A DNA stretch of 64,000 bases from Gammaproteobacteria bacterium (GTDB taxonomy: Bacteria; Pseudomonadota; Gammaproteobacteria; SZUA-140): assembly GCA_020847075.1 (NCBI GenBank), contig JADLCS010000058.1, positions 17,074 to 81,073 of the forward strand, written 5' to 3'. The notes under the pieces are model-generated. The model searched no databases and was not told the DNA's origin. It was given only the letters and a program-made list of their open reading frames with translations. Each line of letters begins with the position of its first letter. The stretch's first letter is position 1. This document shows positions 9,264 to 19,259 of this stretch, one piece after another. A program made the position numbers and the translations under genes.

Positions 9264-10670
9264 TTACATGCTGTAATACAAGTCGTACTCGACCGGGTGG
9301 GTGGTCATGCGCAGGCGCGTGACCTCGGACATCTTCAGTTCGATGTAGCTGTCGATCACGTCGTCGGTGAATACGCCGCCCGCCTTGAGGAAGTCGCGGT
9401 CCTTGTCCAGATAATCCAGCGCCATGTCGAGCGCGTGGCAGACCGTCGGGATATTCTTGAGTTCTTCCGGCGGTAGATCGTAGAGGTTCTTGTCCATCGC
9501 GTCGCCCGGATGGATCTTGTTCTTGATGCCGTCCAGTCCGGCCATCATCATGGCGGCGAAGGTCAGGTACGGGTTGCCGGAGGCGTCGGGGAAGCGGACC
9601 TCGATGCGGCGGGCCATCGGGTTGGAGACCCAGGGGATGCGGATCGAGGCCGAGCGGTTGCGGGCCGAGTAGGCCAGCAGTACCGGCGCCTCGAAGCCGG
9701 GCACCAGACGCTTGTAGCTGTTGGTGCTGGCGTTGGTGATGGCATTGAGGGCGCGGGCGTGCTTCAGGATGCCGCCGATGTAGTACAGCGCCAGCTCGGA
9801 CAGGCCGCCGTACTTGTTGCCGGTGAACAGGTTCTTGCCGCCCTTGGCGAGCGACTGGTGCACGTGCATGCCGCTGCCGTTGTCGCCGACCAGGGGCTTG
9901 GGCATGAAGGTCACGGTCTTGCCGTAGGCGTGCGCCACGTTCCAGACCACGTATTTGAGGATCTGGTTGATGTCGGCGCGCTTGGTCAGGGTGTCGAATT
10001 TGGTGCCGATCTCGCACTGGCCCGCCGTGGCCACCTCGTGGTGATGGATCTCCACCTCCACGCCCATCTCTTGCAGGGCCAGGCACATCGCGGACCGGAT
10101 ATCCTGCAGCGAGTCGACCGGCGGTACCGGGAAATAGCCGCCCTTGATGCTCGGGCGATGGCCGATGTTGCCCTCTTCGAACACGCGCTCGGAGTTCCAG
10201 GAGGCCTCGTCGGAATCGACCTTGTAGAAGGCGCCGCCCATGTTGGCGCCCCAGCGCACGTCGTCGAAGATGAAGAACTCGGGCTCGGGACCGAAGTAGG
10301 CGGTGTCGGCGATCTTGGTGGACTTGAGGTAGGCCTCGGCGCGCTTGGCGATGGTGCGCGGATCGCGCTCGTAACCCTGCATGGTGCGCGGTTCAATGAT
10401 GTCGCAGCGGATGATCAGCGTCGTTTCGTCCATGAAGGGATCGAGGACGCCGGTCTCCGCGTCGGGCATCAGGATCATGTCCGATTCCTCGATACCCTTC
10501 CAGCCCGCGATGCTGGAGCCGTCGAACATCACGCCGTCCTTGAAGGTGCCGGCGTCGATCCGGTGGGCGGGATACGAGACGTGCTGTTCCTTGCCACGGG
10601 TGTCGGTGAAGCGGAGGTCGACGAATTTGACCTCATTGTCCTTGATCATTTTCAACACTTTTTGTGACAT
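9264..10670 (-). CDS. glnA: type I glutamine synthetase
   Basis: [18 protein letters not shown], adenylylation motif NLYDLPPEE; 468 aa. Confidence 0.99.
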   Translation of the reverse strand: MSQKVLKMIKDNEVKFVDLRFTDTRGKEQHVSYPAHRIDAGTFKDGVMFDGSSIAGWKGIEESDMILMPDAETGVLDPFMDETTLIIRCDIIEPRTMQGYERDPRTIAKRAEAYLKSTKIADTAYFGPEPEFFIFDDVRWGANMGGAFYKVDSDEASWNSERVFEEGNIGHRPSIKGGYFPVPPVDSLQDIRSAMCLALQEMGVEVEIHHHEVATAGQCEIGTKFDTLTKRADINQILKYVVWNVAHAYGKTVTFMPKPLVGDNGSGMHVHQSLAKGGKNLFTGNKYGGLSELALYYIGGILKHARALNAITNASTNSYKRLVPGFEAPVLLAYSARNRSASIRIPWVSNPMARRIEVRFPDASGNPYLTFAAMMMAGLDGIKNKIHPGDAMDKNLYDLPPEELKNIPTVCHALDMALDYLDKDRDFLKAGGVFTDDVIDSYIELKMSEVTRLRMTTHPVEYDLYYSM

Positions 10671-10730
10671 TTGAATCCTCCGAAGACGCTGTAAGACTAG
10701 ATGGTTGCAGGGCCGGACTTCTTACCGGAT

Positions 10731-10746
10731 AGCAGAAAGCATGCCA
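10731..10746 (-). promoter_or_regulatory. sigma54 promoter of glnA
   Basis: Reverse strand TGGCATGCTTTCTGCT matches TGGCACG-N4-TTGCW; about 60 bp upstream of the glnA start. Confidence 0.8.
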
Positions 10747-10810
10747 TGCCGGAATTTACTTGTAATACAGAAGGATAACGATATTTTTCGCCGCATGTCC
10801 CTGGGTAATC

Positions 10811-10825
10811 GCACCACTTCGGTGC
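10811..10825 (-). promoter_or_regulatory. NtrC binding site 1 upstream of glnA
   Basis: GCACC-ACTTC-GGTGC perfect inverted repeat fitting the NtrC consensus. Confidence 0.8.
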
Positions 10826-10831
10826 CATGTG

Positions 10832-10846
10832 GCTCCATTTTGGGGC
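10832..10846 (-). promoter_or_regulatory. NtrC binding site 2 (weaker) upstream of glnA
   Basis: GCTCC-ATTTT-GGGGC, imperfect; its centre is 21 bp from site 1. Confidence 0.6.
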
Positions 10847-10851
10847 ATATT

Positions 10852-11085
10852 TCAAGCGGACCTGCACACTTCCAGGACAATCCGTATCTCATCCTTGCCT
10901 TGTTCTGAATCGAGCAGCCGGTGGCCGTTGATGCGGCACCAGGCGGGGATGTCGTGGAGCGTTCCCGGATCGGTGCACAGCACTTCGACGATGTCTCCGG
11001 CCGGCAGCTTGTTCACCATGTTCTGGGTGCGGATCACCGGAATGGGGCACAGCTGGTAGCGCACGTCGAGGGTATGGCGATTCAT
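10852..11085 (-). CDS. TusA-family sulfurtransferase
   Basis: MNRHTLDVRYQLCPIPVIRTQNMVNKLPAGDIVEVLCTDPGTLHDIPAWCR; LCPxP motif. ATGA overlap with the upstream gene. Confidence 0.88.
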   Translation of the reverse strand: MNRHTLDVRYQLCPIPVIRTQNMVNKLPAGDIVEVLCTDPGTLHDIPAWCRINGHRLLDSEQGKDEIRIVLEVCRSA

Positions 11086-12179
11086 GCGATATACCACTCG
11101 CTGGGGATTTCGTCCTGGCCGAGGGGGCGCACCTCGAGGCTGCGCGGCGGATGGCCCGGGCCGGTGACCTCCACGCTGACCGACGCCGCGTCCTTTCCCT
11201 TGCCGAAACGCGCCACCAGGCGCGCCGACAACTGCAGATCCGCCTCGTCGGCCGTGCCGTCGAGCAAGGCCAGGGGGCCGGTGTGACTGGTCGAACGGAA
11301 CGCAGTATAGCGATTTTTATAACCTTCCAGAAACTTGTTTTCGCCCTCTTCGCGACCCACGATGAGCTTGAAGTGCGGCCGTGGCCGGAGATGGCGGCCG
11401 ACTTTGAGGAGCATGATATCGTCGAGCTCGTAATCGCGGCGTCCGCGCGATTTCCATAGATCCGTTATCTTGACCGCGTATTGTTCGTTGGTCAGGAAAC
11501 AGCAGCCGCCCGCGGGCTGGGCATAGTCGTGCAGCCCATAGGAGCGCGCCAGCGCGATCTGGGGTTTGCGGGAGCGGCCATTGAAATCGTGCAGACGGGC
11601 CCGATCGACCCAGCCTTCGCGTTCCGGCAGGGTCGGGGACAGCAGCCGGGCGCACAGGGGGCGGAGCAGGCGGTCGTTCGCCCCCGACTCGCGGGCGACG
11701 ACGGGAAAGGTGTCCCGGCGCTGCGACATGGGGCGCTGTCCCAGGACCTCGCCGGTGATGATGAAGTCGAAGCCGTTTTGCTCCATCCATTCGCGCGCCT
11801 TGCCGACCATGAATCCTTTGCAGTCCAGGCAGGGGTTGATGTGCGCGCCGTAGCCATGCTTGGGATTCAGGACGACGTCCTTGTATTCCTCGATCACATC
11901 GACGATGTGCAGCTTGATGCCGAGCTGTTCGGCGACCCACAGGGCATTGTTGCGCTTGGGGCGGGCGGAGTCCTTGCGGCGGATCGCGTGCGTATGGCCC
12001 TCTACGCAAAAGCCGGTGAAGAAGTTGATGCCTTCCACATGTACGCCGTGGTCCTGGACGACGCGCGCGGCGAGCATGGAATCCAGCCCGCCGGAGATGA
12101 GTGCCACGGCCTTGCGCTGTGTCGCCATGTCGTTTCGAGGTATCGCCCGTTCCCGCTGAGGAGGGGCTGATGATAGCAA
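11082..12179 (-). CDS. PP-loop tRNA thiolation-type protein (ThiI/MnmA-like) with C-terminal NFACT-R/DUF814-like region
   Basis: SGGLDSMLAARVVQDHGV PP-loop, NPCLDCKGFMVGKA and GGCCFLT cysteines, C-terminal FKLIVGREEGENKFLEGYKN. Confidence 0.75.
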   Translation of the reverse strand: MLSSAPPQRERAIPRNDMATQRKAVALISGGLDSMLAARVVQDHGVHVEGINFFTGFCVEGHTHAIRRKDSARPKRNNALWVAEQLGIKLHIVDVIEEYKDVVLNPKHGYGAHINPCLDCKGFMVGKAREWMEQNGFDFIITGEVLGQRPMSQRRDTFPVVARESGANDRLLRPLCARLLSPTLPEREGWVDRARLHDFNGRSRKPQIALARSYGLHDYAQPAGGCCFLTNEQYAVKITDLWKSRGRRDYELDDIMLLKVGRHLRPRPHFKLIVGREEGENKFLEGYKNRYTAFRSTSHTGPLALLDGTADEADLQLSARLVARFGKGKDAASVSVEVTGPGHPPRSLEVRPLGQDEIPSEWYIA

Positions 12180-12261
12180 ATCCGGGAAAGTTTGAGAAAA
12201 GGCGCGCGGGCGCGGCCGGGCCGCGATGTCCCGGAGACCGCGCCGCGGGGGAAATATGTTG

Positions 12262-12828
12262 TTACATCAGAAAGCTGTCGCTGTACTGCGGGGATCTGAC
12301 CGGGGTGGCGTCGGTGAAGGTGCGGATGACGCGCAGGGCGTGCCGGCTGCCGGTGTCGCTCCACAGATCGAAGGCATGCAGCGGGGACAGGCGCGCGCGC
12401 TCGTCTCTCAGCTCGCGTATGGCGTGCAGCAGGTCCATCAGGGTGACGAATCCGCGGGCGAGATCGGAGTACAGACCGCCGGCTTCGAACGGCGCGGACT
12501 CATGTAACTGGTGGTAGGCGTTCTGTCCCAGTTCGACCATATGGCCGAGCCGGACCTGGCGCCGTTCCGCGTGCTGGGGAAACAGGCCGGCGAACAGCAG
12601 GCAGTGGTCGCCGATATCCTTCAATCGCTCGCTGCGGGACTTCGCCTGCAGAAGCGGATCATTCAGGTAATCGAAGGCCAGAACCCGGGCCATCATCAGC
12701 GGTTTGGCCGAAAATTGCGCCAGCAGTCCGACCAGGTAGTTCTCCGCCTGATCCGTGATCGTGCTGCCGGTGAGATGCTGGGCCTGGTTGACCAGGGTGT
12801 GCCATTGCGGGGCGGATGTCGGGTTCAT
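12262..12828 (-). CDS. conserved hypothetical protein
   Basis: 188-aa ORF with codon usage consistent with neighbours; no motif recognised. Confidence 0.55.
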   Translation of the reverse strand: MNPTSAPQWHTLVNQAQHLTGSTITDQAENYLVGLLAQFSAKPLMMARVLAFDYLNDPLLQAKSRSERLKDIGDHCLLFAGLFPQHAERRQVRLGHMVELGQNAYHQLHESAPFEAGGLYSDLARGFVTLMDLLHAIRELRDERARLSPLHAFDLWSDTGSRHALRVIRTFTDATPVRSPQYSDSFLM

Positions 12829-13121
12829 TGTCGCTGGTCGCCGGAGTGATGTTGCCTGATGCCATTACATCGGCATGCGGTTCCTCGGCCTTAGCGACCA
12901 GGTCTCATTTTTCCCACCCCGCCCGCCCCGGCGCGCTTGCGGGAAAAAGCTCGCCGTTGATACCATGCGGCGTCCATGGCGGTCCAGCGGATCCCCGGGA
13001 GGCGGGTGCCCGGCGCGGCGCCCGCCGGCCGCGATGTAAATCCGCGTGGACGAACGCTATACTGCGGGAGGCGCCGGCGTGCCGGGCCGCACCGCTCATC
13101 GAAATTTACTGGCCGATTCTT

Positions 13122-14054
13122 ATGACGCAAACCCCCGATATATCGACCTTCCAGGGCCTGATCCTCGCCTTGCAGCACTACTGGATCGCCAGGGGTTGCG
13201 TGTTGCTGCAACCCTATGACATGGAAGTCGGCGCCGGCACCTTTCATCCGGCCACGTTCCTGCGCGCGATCGGCCCCGAACCGTGGAGCGCGGTCTATGT
13301 CCAGCCCTCGCGCCGCCCCACGGACGGGCGTTACGGAGAGAATCCGAATCGTCTGCAGCATTATTACCAGCTCCAGGTCATGCTCAAGCCTTCCCCGCCG
13401 GATATCCAGGAGCTCTATCTGGGATCGCTGCGCGTGCTGGGGATCGATCCCCTGGTGCACGACATCCGTTTCGTGGAAGACAACTGGGAGTCGCCCACGC
13501 TGGGGGCCTGGGGGCTCGGCTGGGAGGTCTGGCTGAACGGCATGGAGGTCACACAGTTCACCTATTTCCAGCAGGTCGGCGGACTGGATTGCCGTCCGGT
13601 GACCGGCGAGATCACCTATGGACTCGAGCGGATCGCGATGTATCTGCAGGGCGTCGAGAGCGTCTATGATCTGGTGTGGTCGAAAAACGGTCCGGCCGGA
13701 AGGGTCACCTATGGCGACGTATACCACCAGAACGAAGTCGAGATGTCGGCCTACAATTTCGAGCACGCGGATATCGACCTGCTGTTTTCCTGGTTCGATG
13801 GCTGTGAATCCCAGAGTAAGCGGATGATCGAGGCGGGCCTGCCGCTCGCGGCCTATGAGCTGATGCTTAAATCGTCCCATGTCTTCAATCTGCTCGATGC
13901 CCGCCACGCGATCAGCGTGACCGAGCGGGCGCGCTATATCGGTCGTGTGCGCGGCCTCGCGGAGGCGGTGGCGGGGGCCTATTACGAGCGGCGCTCGCTC
14001 CTGGGTTTTCCCCTTGCCATGTCCGCTGGCGATGCCCCGGAGGACGGCGGATGA
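13122..14054 (+). CDS. glyQ: glycine--tRNA ligase alpha subunit
   Basis: [47 protein letters not shown]. Confidence 0.98.
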   Translation: MTQTPDISTFQGLILALQHYWIARGCVLLQPYDMEVGAGTFHPATFLRAIGPEPWSAVYVQPSRRPTDGRYGENPNRLQHYYQLQVMLKPSPPDIQELYLGSLRVLGIDPLVHDIRFVEDNWESPTLGAWGLGWEVWLNGMEVTQFTYFQQVGGLDCRPVTGEITYGLERIAMYLQGVESVYDLVWSKNGPAGRVTYGDVYHQNEVEMSAYNFEHADIDLLFSWFDGCESQSKRMIEAGLPLAAYELMLKSSHVFNLLDARHAISVTERARYIGRVRGLAEAVAGAYYERRSLLGFPLAMSAGDAPEDGG

Positions 14055-16144
14055 GCGAATATCACGACCTGCTGCTCGAGATCGGCACCGAGGAACTGCC
14101 GCCCAAGGCCTTGCGCTCGCTGAGCGAGGCCCTCGGCGAGGGTATGCGCGCCGGGCTGCGCAAGCTGAATCTGGGGTTCGAGGATATCAAGGTATATGCC
14201 ACCCCGAGGCGCCTTGCGGTGCTGGTGTCCCGGCTGGCCGGCGTGCAGCCGCATAGCCTGGAGGAACGGCGTGGGCCGGCCCTGACGGCCGCCTTCGACG
14301 ACCAGGGCATTCCCACGCCGGCCGCCCTCGGTTTCGCCCGCTCCTGCGGCGTCGAGATCGACGCGCTGGAGACGCAGGAAAGCGGCAAGGGCGCGTGGCT
14401 GGTGTTTCGCAGGGAGCAGCAGGGGCGTCATGTACGCGATCTGTTGCCGGAGCTGGTCCGCCAGCAGATCGCCGCCCTGCCCGTACCGCGGCGTATGCGC
14501 TGGGGCGAACTCGAAGAGACTTTCGTACGGCCCGTGCACTGGCTCGTCCTGCTCTACGGGGACGAGATCCTGCCCCTGCGCCTGTTCGGTCTGGAGGCGG
14601 GGCGCGAGACCCGCGGGCATCGCTTCCATCATCCCGGCAGGCTCTATCTGCCCACGCCGGCCGCGTATGCGCCGCTGCTGGAGACCGAAGGGCGCGTCAT
14701 CGCCGACTTTTCCGCGCGCCGCGCGGCCGTGCGCGCGCAGATTCTGGAGTCCGCGGCCATGGCCGGCGCCGAGGCGGTGATCGACGAGGCGCTGCTCGAT
14801 GAGGTCACGGCGATGGTCGAATGGCCCGTCGCGATCCGCGGTGGATTCGAGCGCCGCTTTCTCGAGGTTCCCGCCGAGGCGCTGATCTCCGCCATGAAGG
14901 GGCATCAGAAATATTTTCACCTTGTCGACGGAGGCGGCCGCCTGATGCCCGCCTTCATCACGGTGAGCAACATCGACAGCACGGATCGGGACGTCGTGCG
15001 GGCCGGTAACGAACGGGTGATCCGCCCGCGGCTCAGCGATGCCATGTTCTTCTGGGAACAGGATCGCAGGCACACGCTCGCCTCGCGTCTCCCCGCTCTG
15101 GAGCAGGTGGTCTTCCAGCGTCGTCTGGGGTCCCTGCGGGACAAGTCGGACCGGGTCGCTACCCTGGCCGCCACGGTAGCGCGGGAGCTGGATGGCGATG
15201 CGCGTCGCGCCGAACGTGCCGGGCATCTGTCGAAATGCGATCTGATGACCCAGATGGTCGGCGAATTTCCCGAGCTGCAAGGCGTCATGGGCGGGTATTA
15301 TGCGCGCCATGACGGCGAGGCCGATGAGGTGGCGCAGGCGCTGCAGGAACAGTATCTGCCGCGTTTCGCCGGCGACCGTCTGCCCGCCACCGCGACGGGA
15401 CGGGCGCTGGCCGTGGCGGACAAACTCGATACCCTCGTCGGGATCTTCGGCATCGGCCAGGTGCCGACGGGTGACAAGGATCCGTTCGCCCTGCGGCGCG
15501 CCGCGCTGGGCGTCCTGCGTATCGTGATCGAGGGTGGGCTGCCGCTCGATCTCGTCCGCCTGCTGGACGCGGCGGCGGACATCTACCGCTCACAAGGGCG
15601 GGCGCTGGAGGCGGGGGAGGCCGTCGCGTCGCAGGTATACGGCTTCATGATGGACCGCCTGCGCGCCTACTACCTGGAGGCGGGGATAAATATCGAGGCG
15701 TTCGAGGCGGTGCTGGCGCGCCGTCCGGCGCAGCCCTTGGATTTCGACGCGCGGGTCCGGGCGGTGGTGCGTTTCCAGGCGTTGCCGGCGGCCGCGAGTC
15801 TCGCGGCCGCGAACAAGCGCATCGGCAATATCCTGCGCAAGGCCGAGCAGGATATCCCCGGGGAAGTCACGCCCGCACTGCTCGCTGAACCCGCCGAACG
15901 GGAGCTCGCCGCCGCCATGGAGTCTTGCGAGCAGGCGATCGGCCCTTTGGCCGTGCGGGCGGATTACAGCGGTGTCCTGACGCATCTGGCCGGGCTGCGC
16001 GGGGCGGTGGACGCCTATTTCGAGCAGGTGCTCGTGATGAGCGAGGACGCCGCCGTGCGGAGCAACCGGCTCGCCCAGCTCAACCGGCTGCGCGGGTTGT
16101 TCATGCAGGTCGCCGACCTGTCGTGCCTGTTCAACCAGGCCTGA
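14051..16144 (+). CDS. glyS: glycine--tRNA ligase beta subunit
   Basis: [27 protein letters not shown] overlap with glyQ; 697 aa. Confidence 0.98.
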   Translation: MSEYHDLLLEIGTEELPPKALRSLSEALGEGMRAGLRKLNLGFEDIKVYATPRRLAVLVSRLAGVQPHSLEERRGPALTAAFDDQGIPTPAALGFARSCGVEIDALETQESGKGAWLVFRREQQGRHVRDLLPELVRQQIAALPVPRRMRWGELEETFVRPVHWLVLLYGDEILPLRLFGLEAGRETRGHRFHHPGRLYLPTPAAYAPLLETEGRVIADFSARRAAVRAQILESAAMAGAEAVIDEALLDEVTAMVEWPVAIRGGFERRFLEVPAEALISAMKGHQKYFHLVDGGGRLMPAFITVSNIDSTDRDVVRAGNERVIRPRLSDAMFFWEQDRRHTLASRLPALEQVVFQRRLGSLRDKSDRVATLAATVARELDGDARRAERAGHLSKCDLMTQMVGEFPELQGVMGGYYARHDGEADEVAQALQEQYLPRFAGDRLPATATGRALAVADKLDTLVGIFGIGQVPTGDKDPFALRRAALGVLRIVIEGGLPLDLVRLLDAAADIYRSQGRALEAGEAVASQVYGFMMDRLRAYYLEAGINIEAFEAVLARRPAQPLDFDARVRAVVRFQALPAAASLAAANKRIGNILRKAEQDIPGEVTPALLAEPAERELAAAMESCEQAIGPLAVRADYSGVLTHLAGLRGAVDAYFEQVLVMSEDAAVRSNRLAQLNRLRGLFMQVADLSCLFNQA

Positions 16145-16162
16145 TGTCGCGGGAGGCCGGCG

Positions 16163-16711
16163 ATGCGCCTGGTGATTCTCGGCCGTGATGGGGTGATCAA
16201 CGAGAGGCGGCCGGCCGGCGTGCGTACGGTCGACGAATGGCGGCCGATACCCGGCAGCCTGCGCGCCATCGGCCGTTTGACCGCTGCACAGTTTCATCTC
16301 GTGGTCGCGACGAACCAGCCCGGCATCGCGAGCGGAGCGCCGGATGGCGGGGCGTTCGCGCGCATTCATGCGAAAATGAACGGCGAGATCGCGCGCGAGG
16401 GCGGTCGCATCGAGGCGATTTTCTACTGTCCGCATAGCATCGATGATGGATGCCGGTGCAGAAAGCCACGGCCTGGTCTGTTGCTGGAGGCTGCGCAGCG
16501 CCTGGAGGTCGATCTGGCCGATGTGCCCTTTATCGGCGACAGCCTCGACGACATCGCGGCGGCGTGCGCCGCTGGCGCCCGGCCGGTGTTGCTGCGCAGC
16601 GGCCGCGGTGGAAAAGCGGAAGGAGAGCTGCCCGGGGCCGCGAATGTCGAGGTATACGATGATCTCGCGGCGGCGGCGTCTGCCCTGATCGCACGGCTCG
16701 GCGCGGATTGA
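16163..16711 (+). CDS. gmhB: D-glycero-beta-D-manno-heptose-1,7-bisphosphate 7-phosphatase-like HAD protein with altered motif I
   Basis: GmhB-like ATNQPGIASG, CRCRKPRPGLLLEA, FIGDSLDDIAAA; motif I reads ILGRDGVIN instead of ILDRDGVIN. Confidence 0.88.
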   Translation: MRLVILGRDGVINERRPAGVRTVDEWRPIPGSLRAIGRLTAAQFHLVVATNQPGIASGAPDGGAFARIHAKMNGEIAREGGRIEAIFYCPHSIDDGCRCRKPRPGLLLEAAQRLEVDLADVPFIGDSLDDIAAACAAGARPVLLRSGRGGKAEGELPGAANVEVYDDLAAAASALIARLGAD

Positions 16712-16715
16712 TCCC

Positions 16716-17450
16716 GTGCTGTTTCTGCGTTCTCTGCTCTTCGCGCTCGGCATGTGGTTGTCGACGCTGGTCTTCGCGCCGCTCGCCGTCCTTACTTTTC
16801 CGTTTCCGTTCACCGTACGATACGCCTTCATTACCCGGTGGGCCCGCTTCAATTTGTGGTGGCTGCGACTGACCTGCCGGTTGGATTATCAGGTGCGCGG
16901 CCGTGAAAACATTCCTGTGGGCAACGCCATCGTCTTTTGCAAGCATCAGTCGGCGTGGGAGACTCTGGCGTTGCAGAAGATCTTTCCTCCACAGGTCTGG
17001 TTGCTGAAGCGCGAGCTGCTGTGGGTTCCGTTCTTCGGCTGGGGGCTCGCGATGCTCGAACCGATCGCGATCGATCGGCGCGCCGGGCGCAAGGCCGTGG
17101 AGCAACTGGTCACGCAGGGCGGGGAACGCCTGGCCAACGGCCGCTGGGTCGTGATCTTTCCCGAAGGGACCCGCGTCCCGCCCGGACAGACCGGGCGCTA
17201 TGGTATCGGCGGCGCCGTACTCGCGGCGAAGAGCGGATATCCCGTCGTTCCGGTCGCGCACAACGCCGGCGAGTTCTGGCCGCGTCGAGGGTTCATCAAG
17301 CGGCCCGGCACGATCACCGTGGTCGTGGGGCCCGCGATCGAGTCGCAGGGCAAGACCGCGGAGATGATCAAGGAGGAGGCGCGGGAATGGATCGAGCGGA
17401 ACACCCGGGGGCTGGGGCCGCGCGCCGATTCAGACGCCCCCGTCGGATGA
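16716..17450 (+). CDS. 1-acyl-sn-glycerol-3-phosphate acyltransferase family
   Basis: KHQSAWETLALQKIFP (HX4E variant), FPEGTRVPPG, GYPVVPVAHNAG. Confidence 0.9.
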   Translation: MLFLRSLLFALGMWLSTLVFAPLAVLTFPFPFTVRYAFITRWARFNLWWLRLTCRLDYQVRGRENIPVGNAIVFCKHQSAWETLALQKIFPPQVWLLKRELLWVPFFGWGLAMLEPIAIDRRAGRKAVEQLVTQGGERLANGRWVVIFPEGTRVPPGQTGRYGIGGAVLAAKSGYPVVPVAHNAGEFWPRRGFIKRPGTITVVVGPAIESQGKTAEMIKEEAREWIERNTRGLGPRADSDAPVG

Positions 17451-18221
17451 GATCGCCTCGCTCAATCGGATGAATTCCACCAGTTGCAGTTGTTCGGCCC
17501 GCAGATTCGGGTCGATCTCAGCGGCCGCAAAGGCCGCGTCCGTCGCCAATCCCTTGAGTGCGTTGCGCAGGGTCTTGCGCCGATAGGCGAAGGCGGTTCC
17601 GACCAGGAGCGAGAAGGCATCGTAATTCCGGGCTTCGATGTCCGGTTTTCGATGAGGCGTCAGCCTGACGATACTGGAATCGATCTTGGGCTGGGGGGAG
17701 AACGCCGCGGGGCCGATGGTAAAGAGCGGCTGGACCTGGCAGTGATACTGCAGCATGACGCTGAGTCGTCCGTACTCCCGGCTGCCCGGGCCGGCCGCCA
17801 TGCGATCGACGACCTCTTTCTGGAGCATGAAATGCATGTCTTCGATGCAGTCGAGCTGCTCGATGAAGTGAAACAATAGCGGTGTGGATATATTGTAGGG
17901 GAGATTGCCGACCACGCGCAGTGCGCGGCCGTCGGGGCCCAGGGCGCGGATATCCGTCTCCAGCGCGTCGGCATTGTGGATCCGGAAGGTGGCATCACCC
18001 GGGACCTCGATCTGCTCCAGGCTCCGGATCAGATCGCGATCGAGTTCGATCACATCGAGCTCGATCCTGTGCGCGAGGAGCGGAACCGTAATGGCGCCCA
18101 GGCCGGGCCCTATTTCGATCAGGTGGTCGCCGGGGCGTGGGCCGATCACCTTGACGATCCGGGCGATCACGTCCTGGTCGCGTAGAAAATTCTGCCCGAA
18201 GCGCTTGCGCGGACGGTGCAT
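17430..18221 (-). CDS. rsmA: 16S rRNA (adenine(1518)-N6/adenine(1519)-N6)-dimethyltransferase
   Basis: RKRFGQNFLRDQDVI, IEIGPGLGAIT, NLPYNISTPLL. Confidence 0.97.
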   Translation of the reverse strand: MHRPRKRFGQNFLRDQDVIARIVKVIGPRPGDHLIEIGPGLGAITVPLLAHRIELDVIELDRDLIRSLEQIEVPGDATFRIHNADALETDIRALGPDGRALRVVGNLPYNISTPLLFHFIEQLDCIEDMHFMLQKEVVDRMAAGPGSREYGRLSVMLQYHCQVQPLFTIGPAAFSPQPKIDSSIVRLTPHRKPDIEARNYDAFSLLVGTAFAYRRKTLRNALKGLATDAAFAAAEIDPNLRAEQLQLVEFIRLSEAISSDGGV

Positions 18222-18225
18222 CACG

Positions 18226-19233
18226 TCAGTCCGGGGGTGTCGATCGGGCATTCCGCGCCATTTCAACCGCGGCCAGGATCGCGGCATCCAGACTGCCGGC
18301 GTCGGCGCGGCCGGTCCCGGCCAGTTCCAGCGCCGTGCCATGGTCCACCGAGGTGCGGATGATCGGCAACCCGAGGGTGACATTGATCGCCTTGCCGAAA
18401 CCCATGTGCTTGAGCACCGGGAGTCCCTGGTCGTGATACATCGCGACGACCGCGTCGAGGTCGGTGAGATCGGCGGGGAGAAAGGAGGTATCGGCCGGTT
18501 TCGGGCCGATGATCTGGAGCCCTGCGTCCCTCAGCGCGGCGATGGCGGGATTTATGATCTCGATTTCCTCGCGGCCCAGGTTTCCGTCTTCCCCCGCGTG
18601 CGGATTCAGTCCGCAGACGAGGAGGCGCGGGTTGTCGATGCCGAAAAACCTGCGCAGGCCGTCGTGCGTTATACGCAAGGTGCTCGTGACCTTCTCACGG
18701 GTGATCGCGCCGAATATTTCCTTGAGCGCGAGGTGTGTCGTGACCAGAGCGACGCGCAGCCCGGGGGTCGCCAGCATCATGACGACAGCGTCGGTCCCGG
18801 TGATTTCGGCGAGGAATTCCGTGTGCCCGGTGAAGGGTATCCCGGCGCTGTTGATGACGGCCTTGTTGACCGGCCCGGTGACCATGGCTGCAAATTCGCC
18901 CCGCGCGCAACCCTGGACTGCCTGCCGCAGCGTTTCCAGGATATAGGCGGCATTGGCCGGATCGGGGGTGCCGCAGACGTCGTTGCGCGCGCAGCGCACG
19001 GGGAGTATCTCGAGCGTACCCGCCGGCGCGATGCGGGCCTCCCGGCCCGGCTGGTATTCTTTCAGGGTGAGCGGCAGTCCGAGCCGGCGCGCCCGCGCGT
19101 GCAGCAGATCCGGGTCGGCGAGGACGACGATCGGCGCGGGCAGGTCTTGCTGGGCGAGCTGTAGGCAGATGTCGGGGCCGATACCCGCCGGTTCTCCCGG
19201 CGTCAGGGCGATAAGAGAGGGTTTACTGTCCAC
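18226..19233 (-). CDS. pdxA: 4-hydroxythreonine-4-phosphate dehydrogenase
   Basis: LTPGEPAGIGPDICLQLA, GHTEFLAEITG, YHDQGLPVLKHMGFGKAINVTLGLPIIRTSVDHGTA. Confidence 0.97.
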   Translation of the reverse strand: MDSKPSLIALTPGEPAGIGPDICLQLAQQDLPAPIVVLADPDLLHARARRLGLPLTLKEYQPGREARIAPAGTLEILPVRCARNDVCGTPDPANAAYILETLRQAVQGCARGEFAAMVTGPVNKAVINSAGIPFTGHTEFLAEITGTDAVVMMLATPGLRVALVTTHLALKEIFGAITREKVTSTLRITHDGLRRFFGIDNPRLLVCGLNPHAGEDGNLGREEIEIINPAIAALRDAGLQIIGPKPADTSFLPADLTDLDAVVAMYHDQGLPVLKHMGFGKAINVTLGLPIIRTSVDHGTALELAGTGRADAGSLDAAILAAVEMARNARSTPPD

Positions 19234-19259
19234 TGTGCCGGTCGCGGGTCGTGCAGGGT

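Noticed and set aside
9510-10667. 385-aa plus-strand ORF
   Set aside because: Antisense to glnA.
16930-16980. HX4E instead of HX4D in the PlsC-like acyltransferase (KHQSAWET)
   Set aside because: I recall this variant as usual for the acyltransferase subfamily adjacent to gmhB, so not treated as anomalous.
17905-19164. 419-aa plus-strand ORF
   Set aside because: Antisense to rsmA/pdxA; no recognisable domain.
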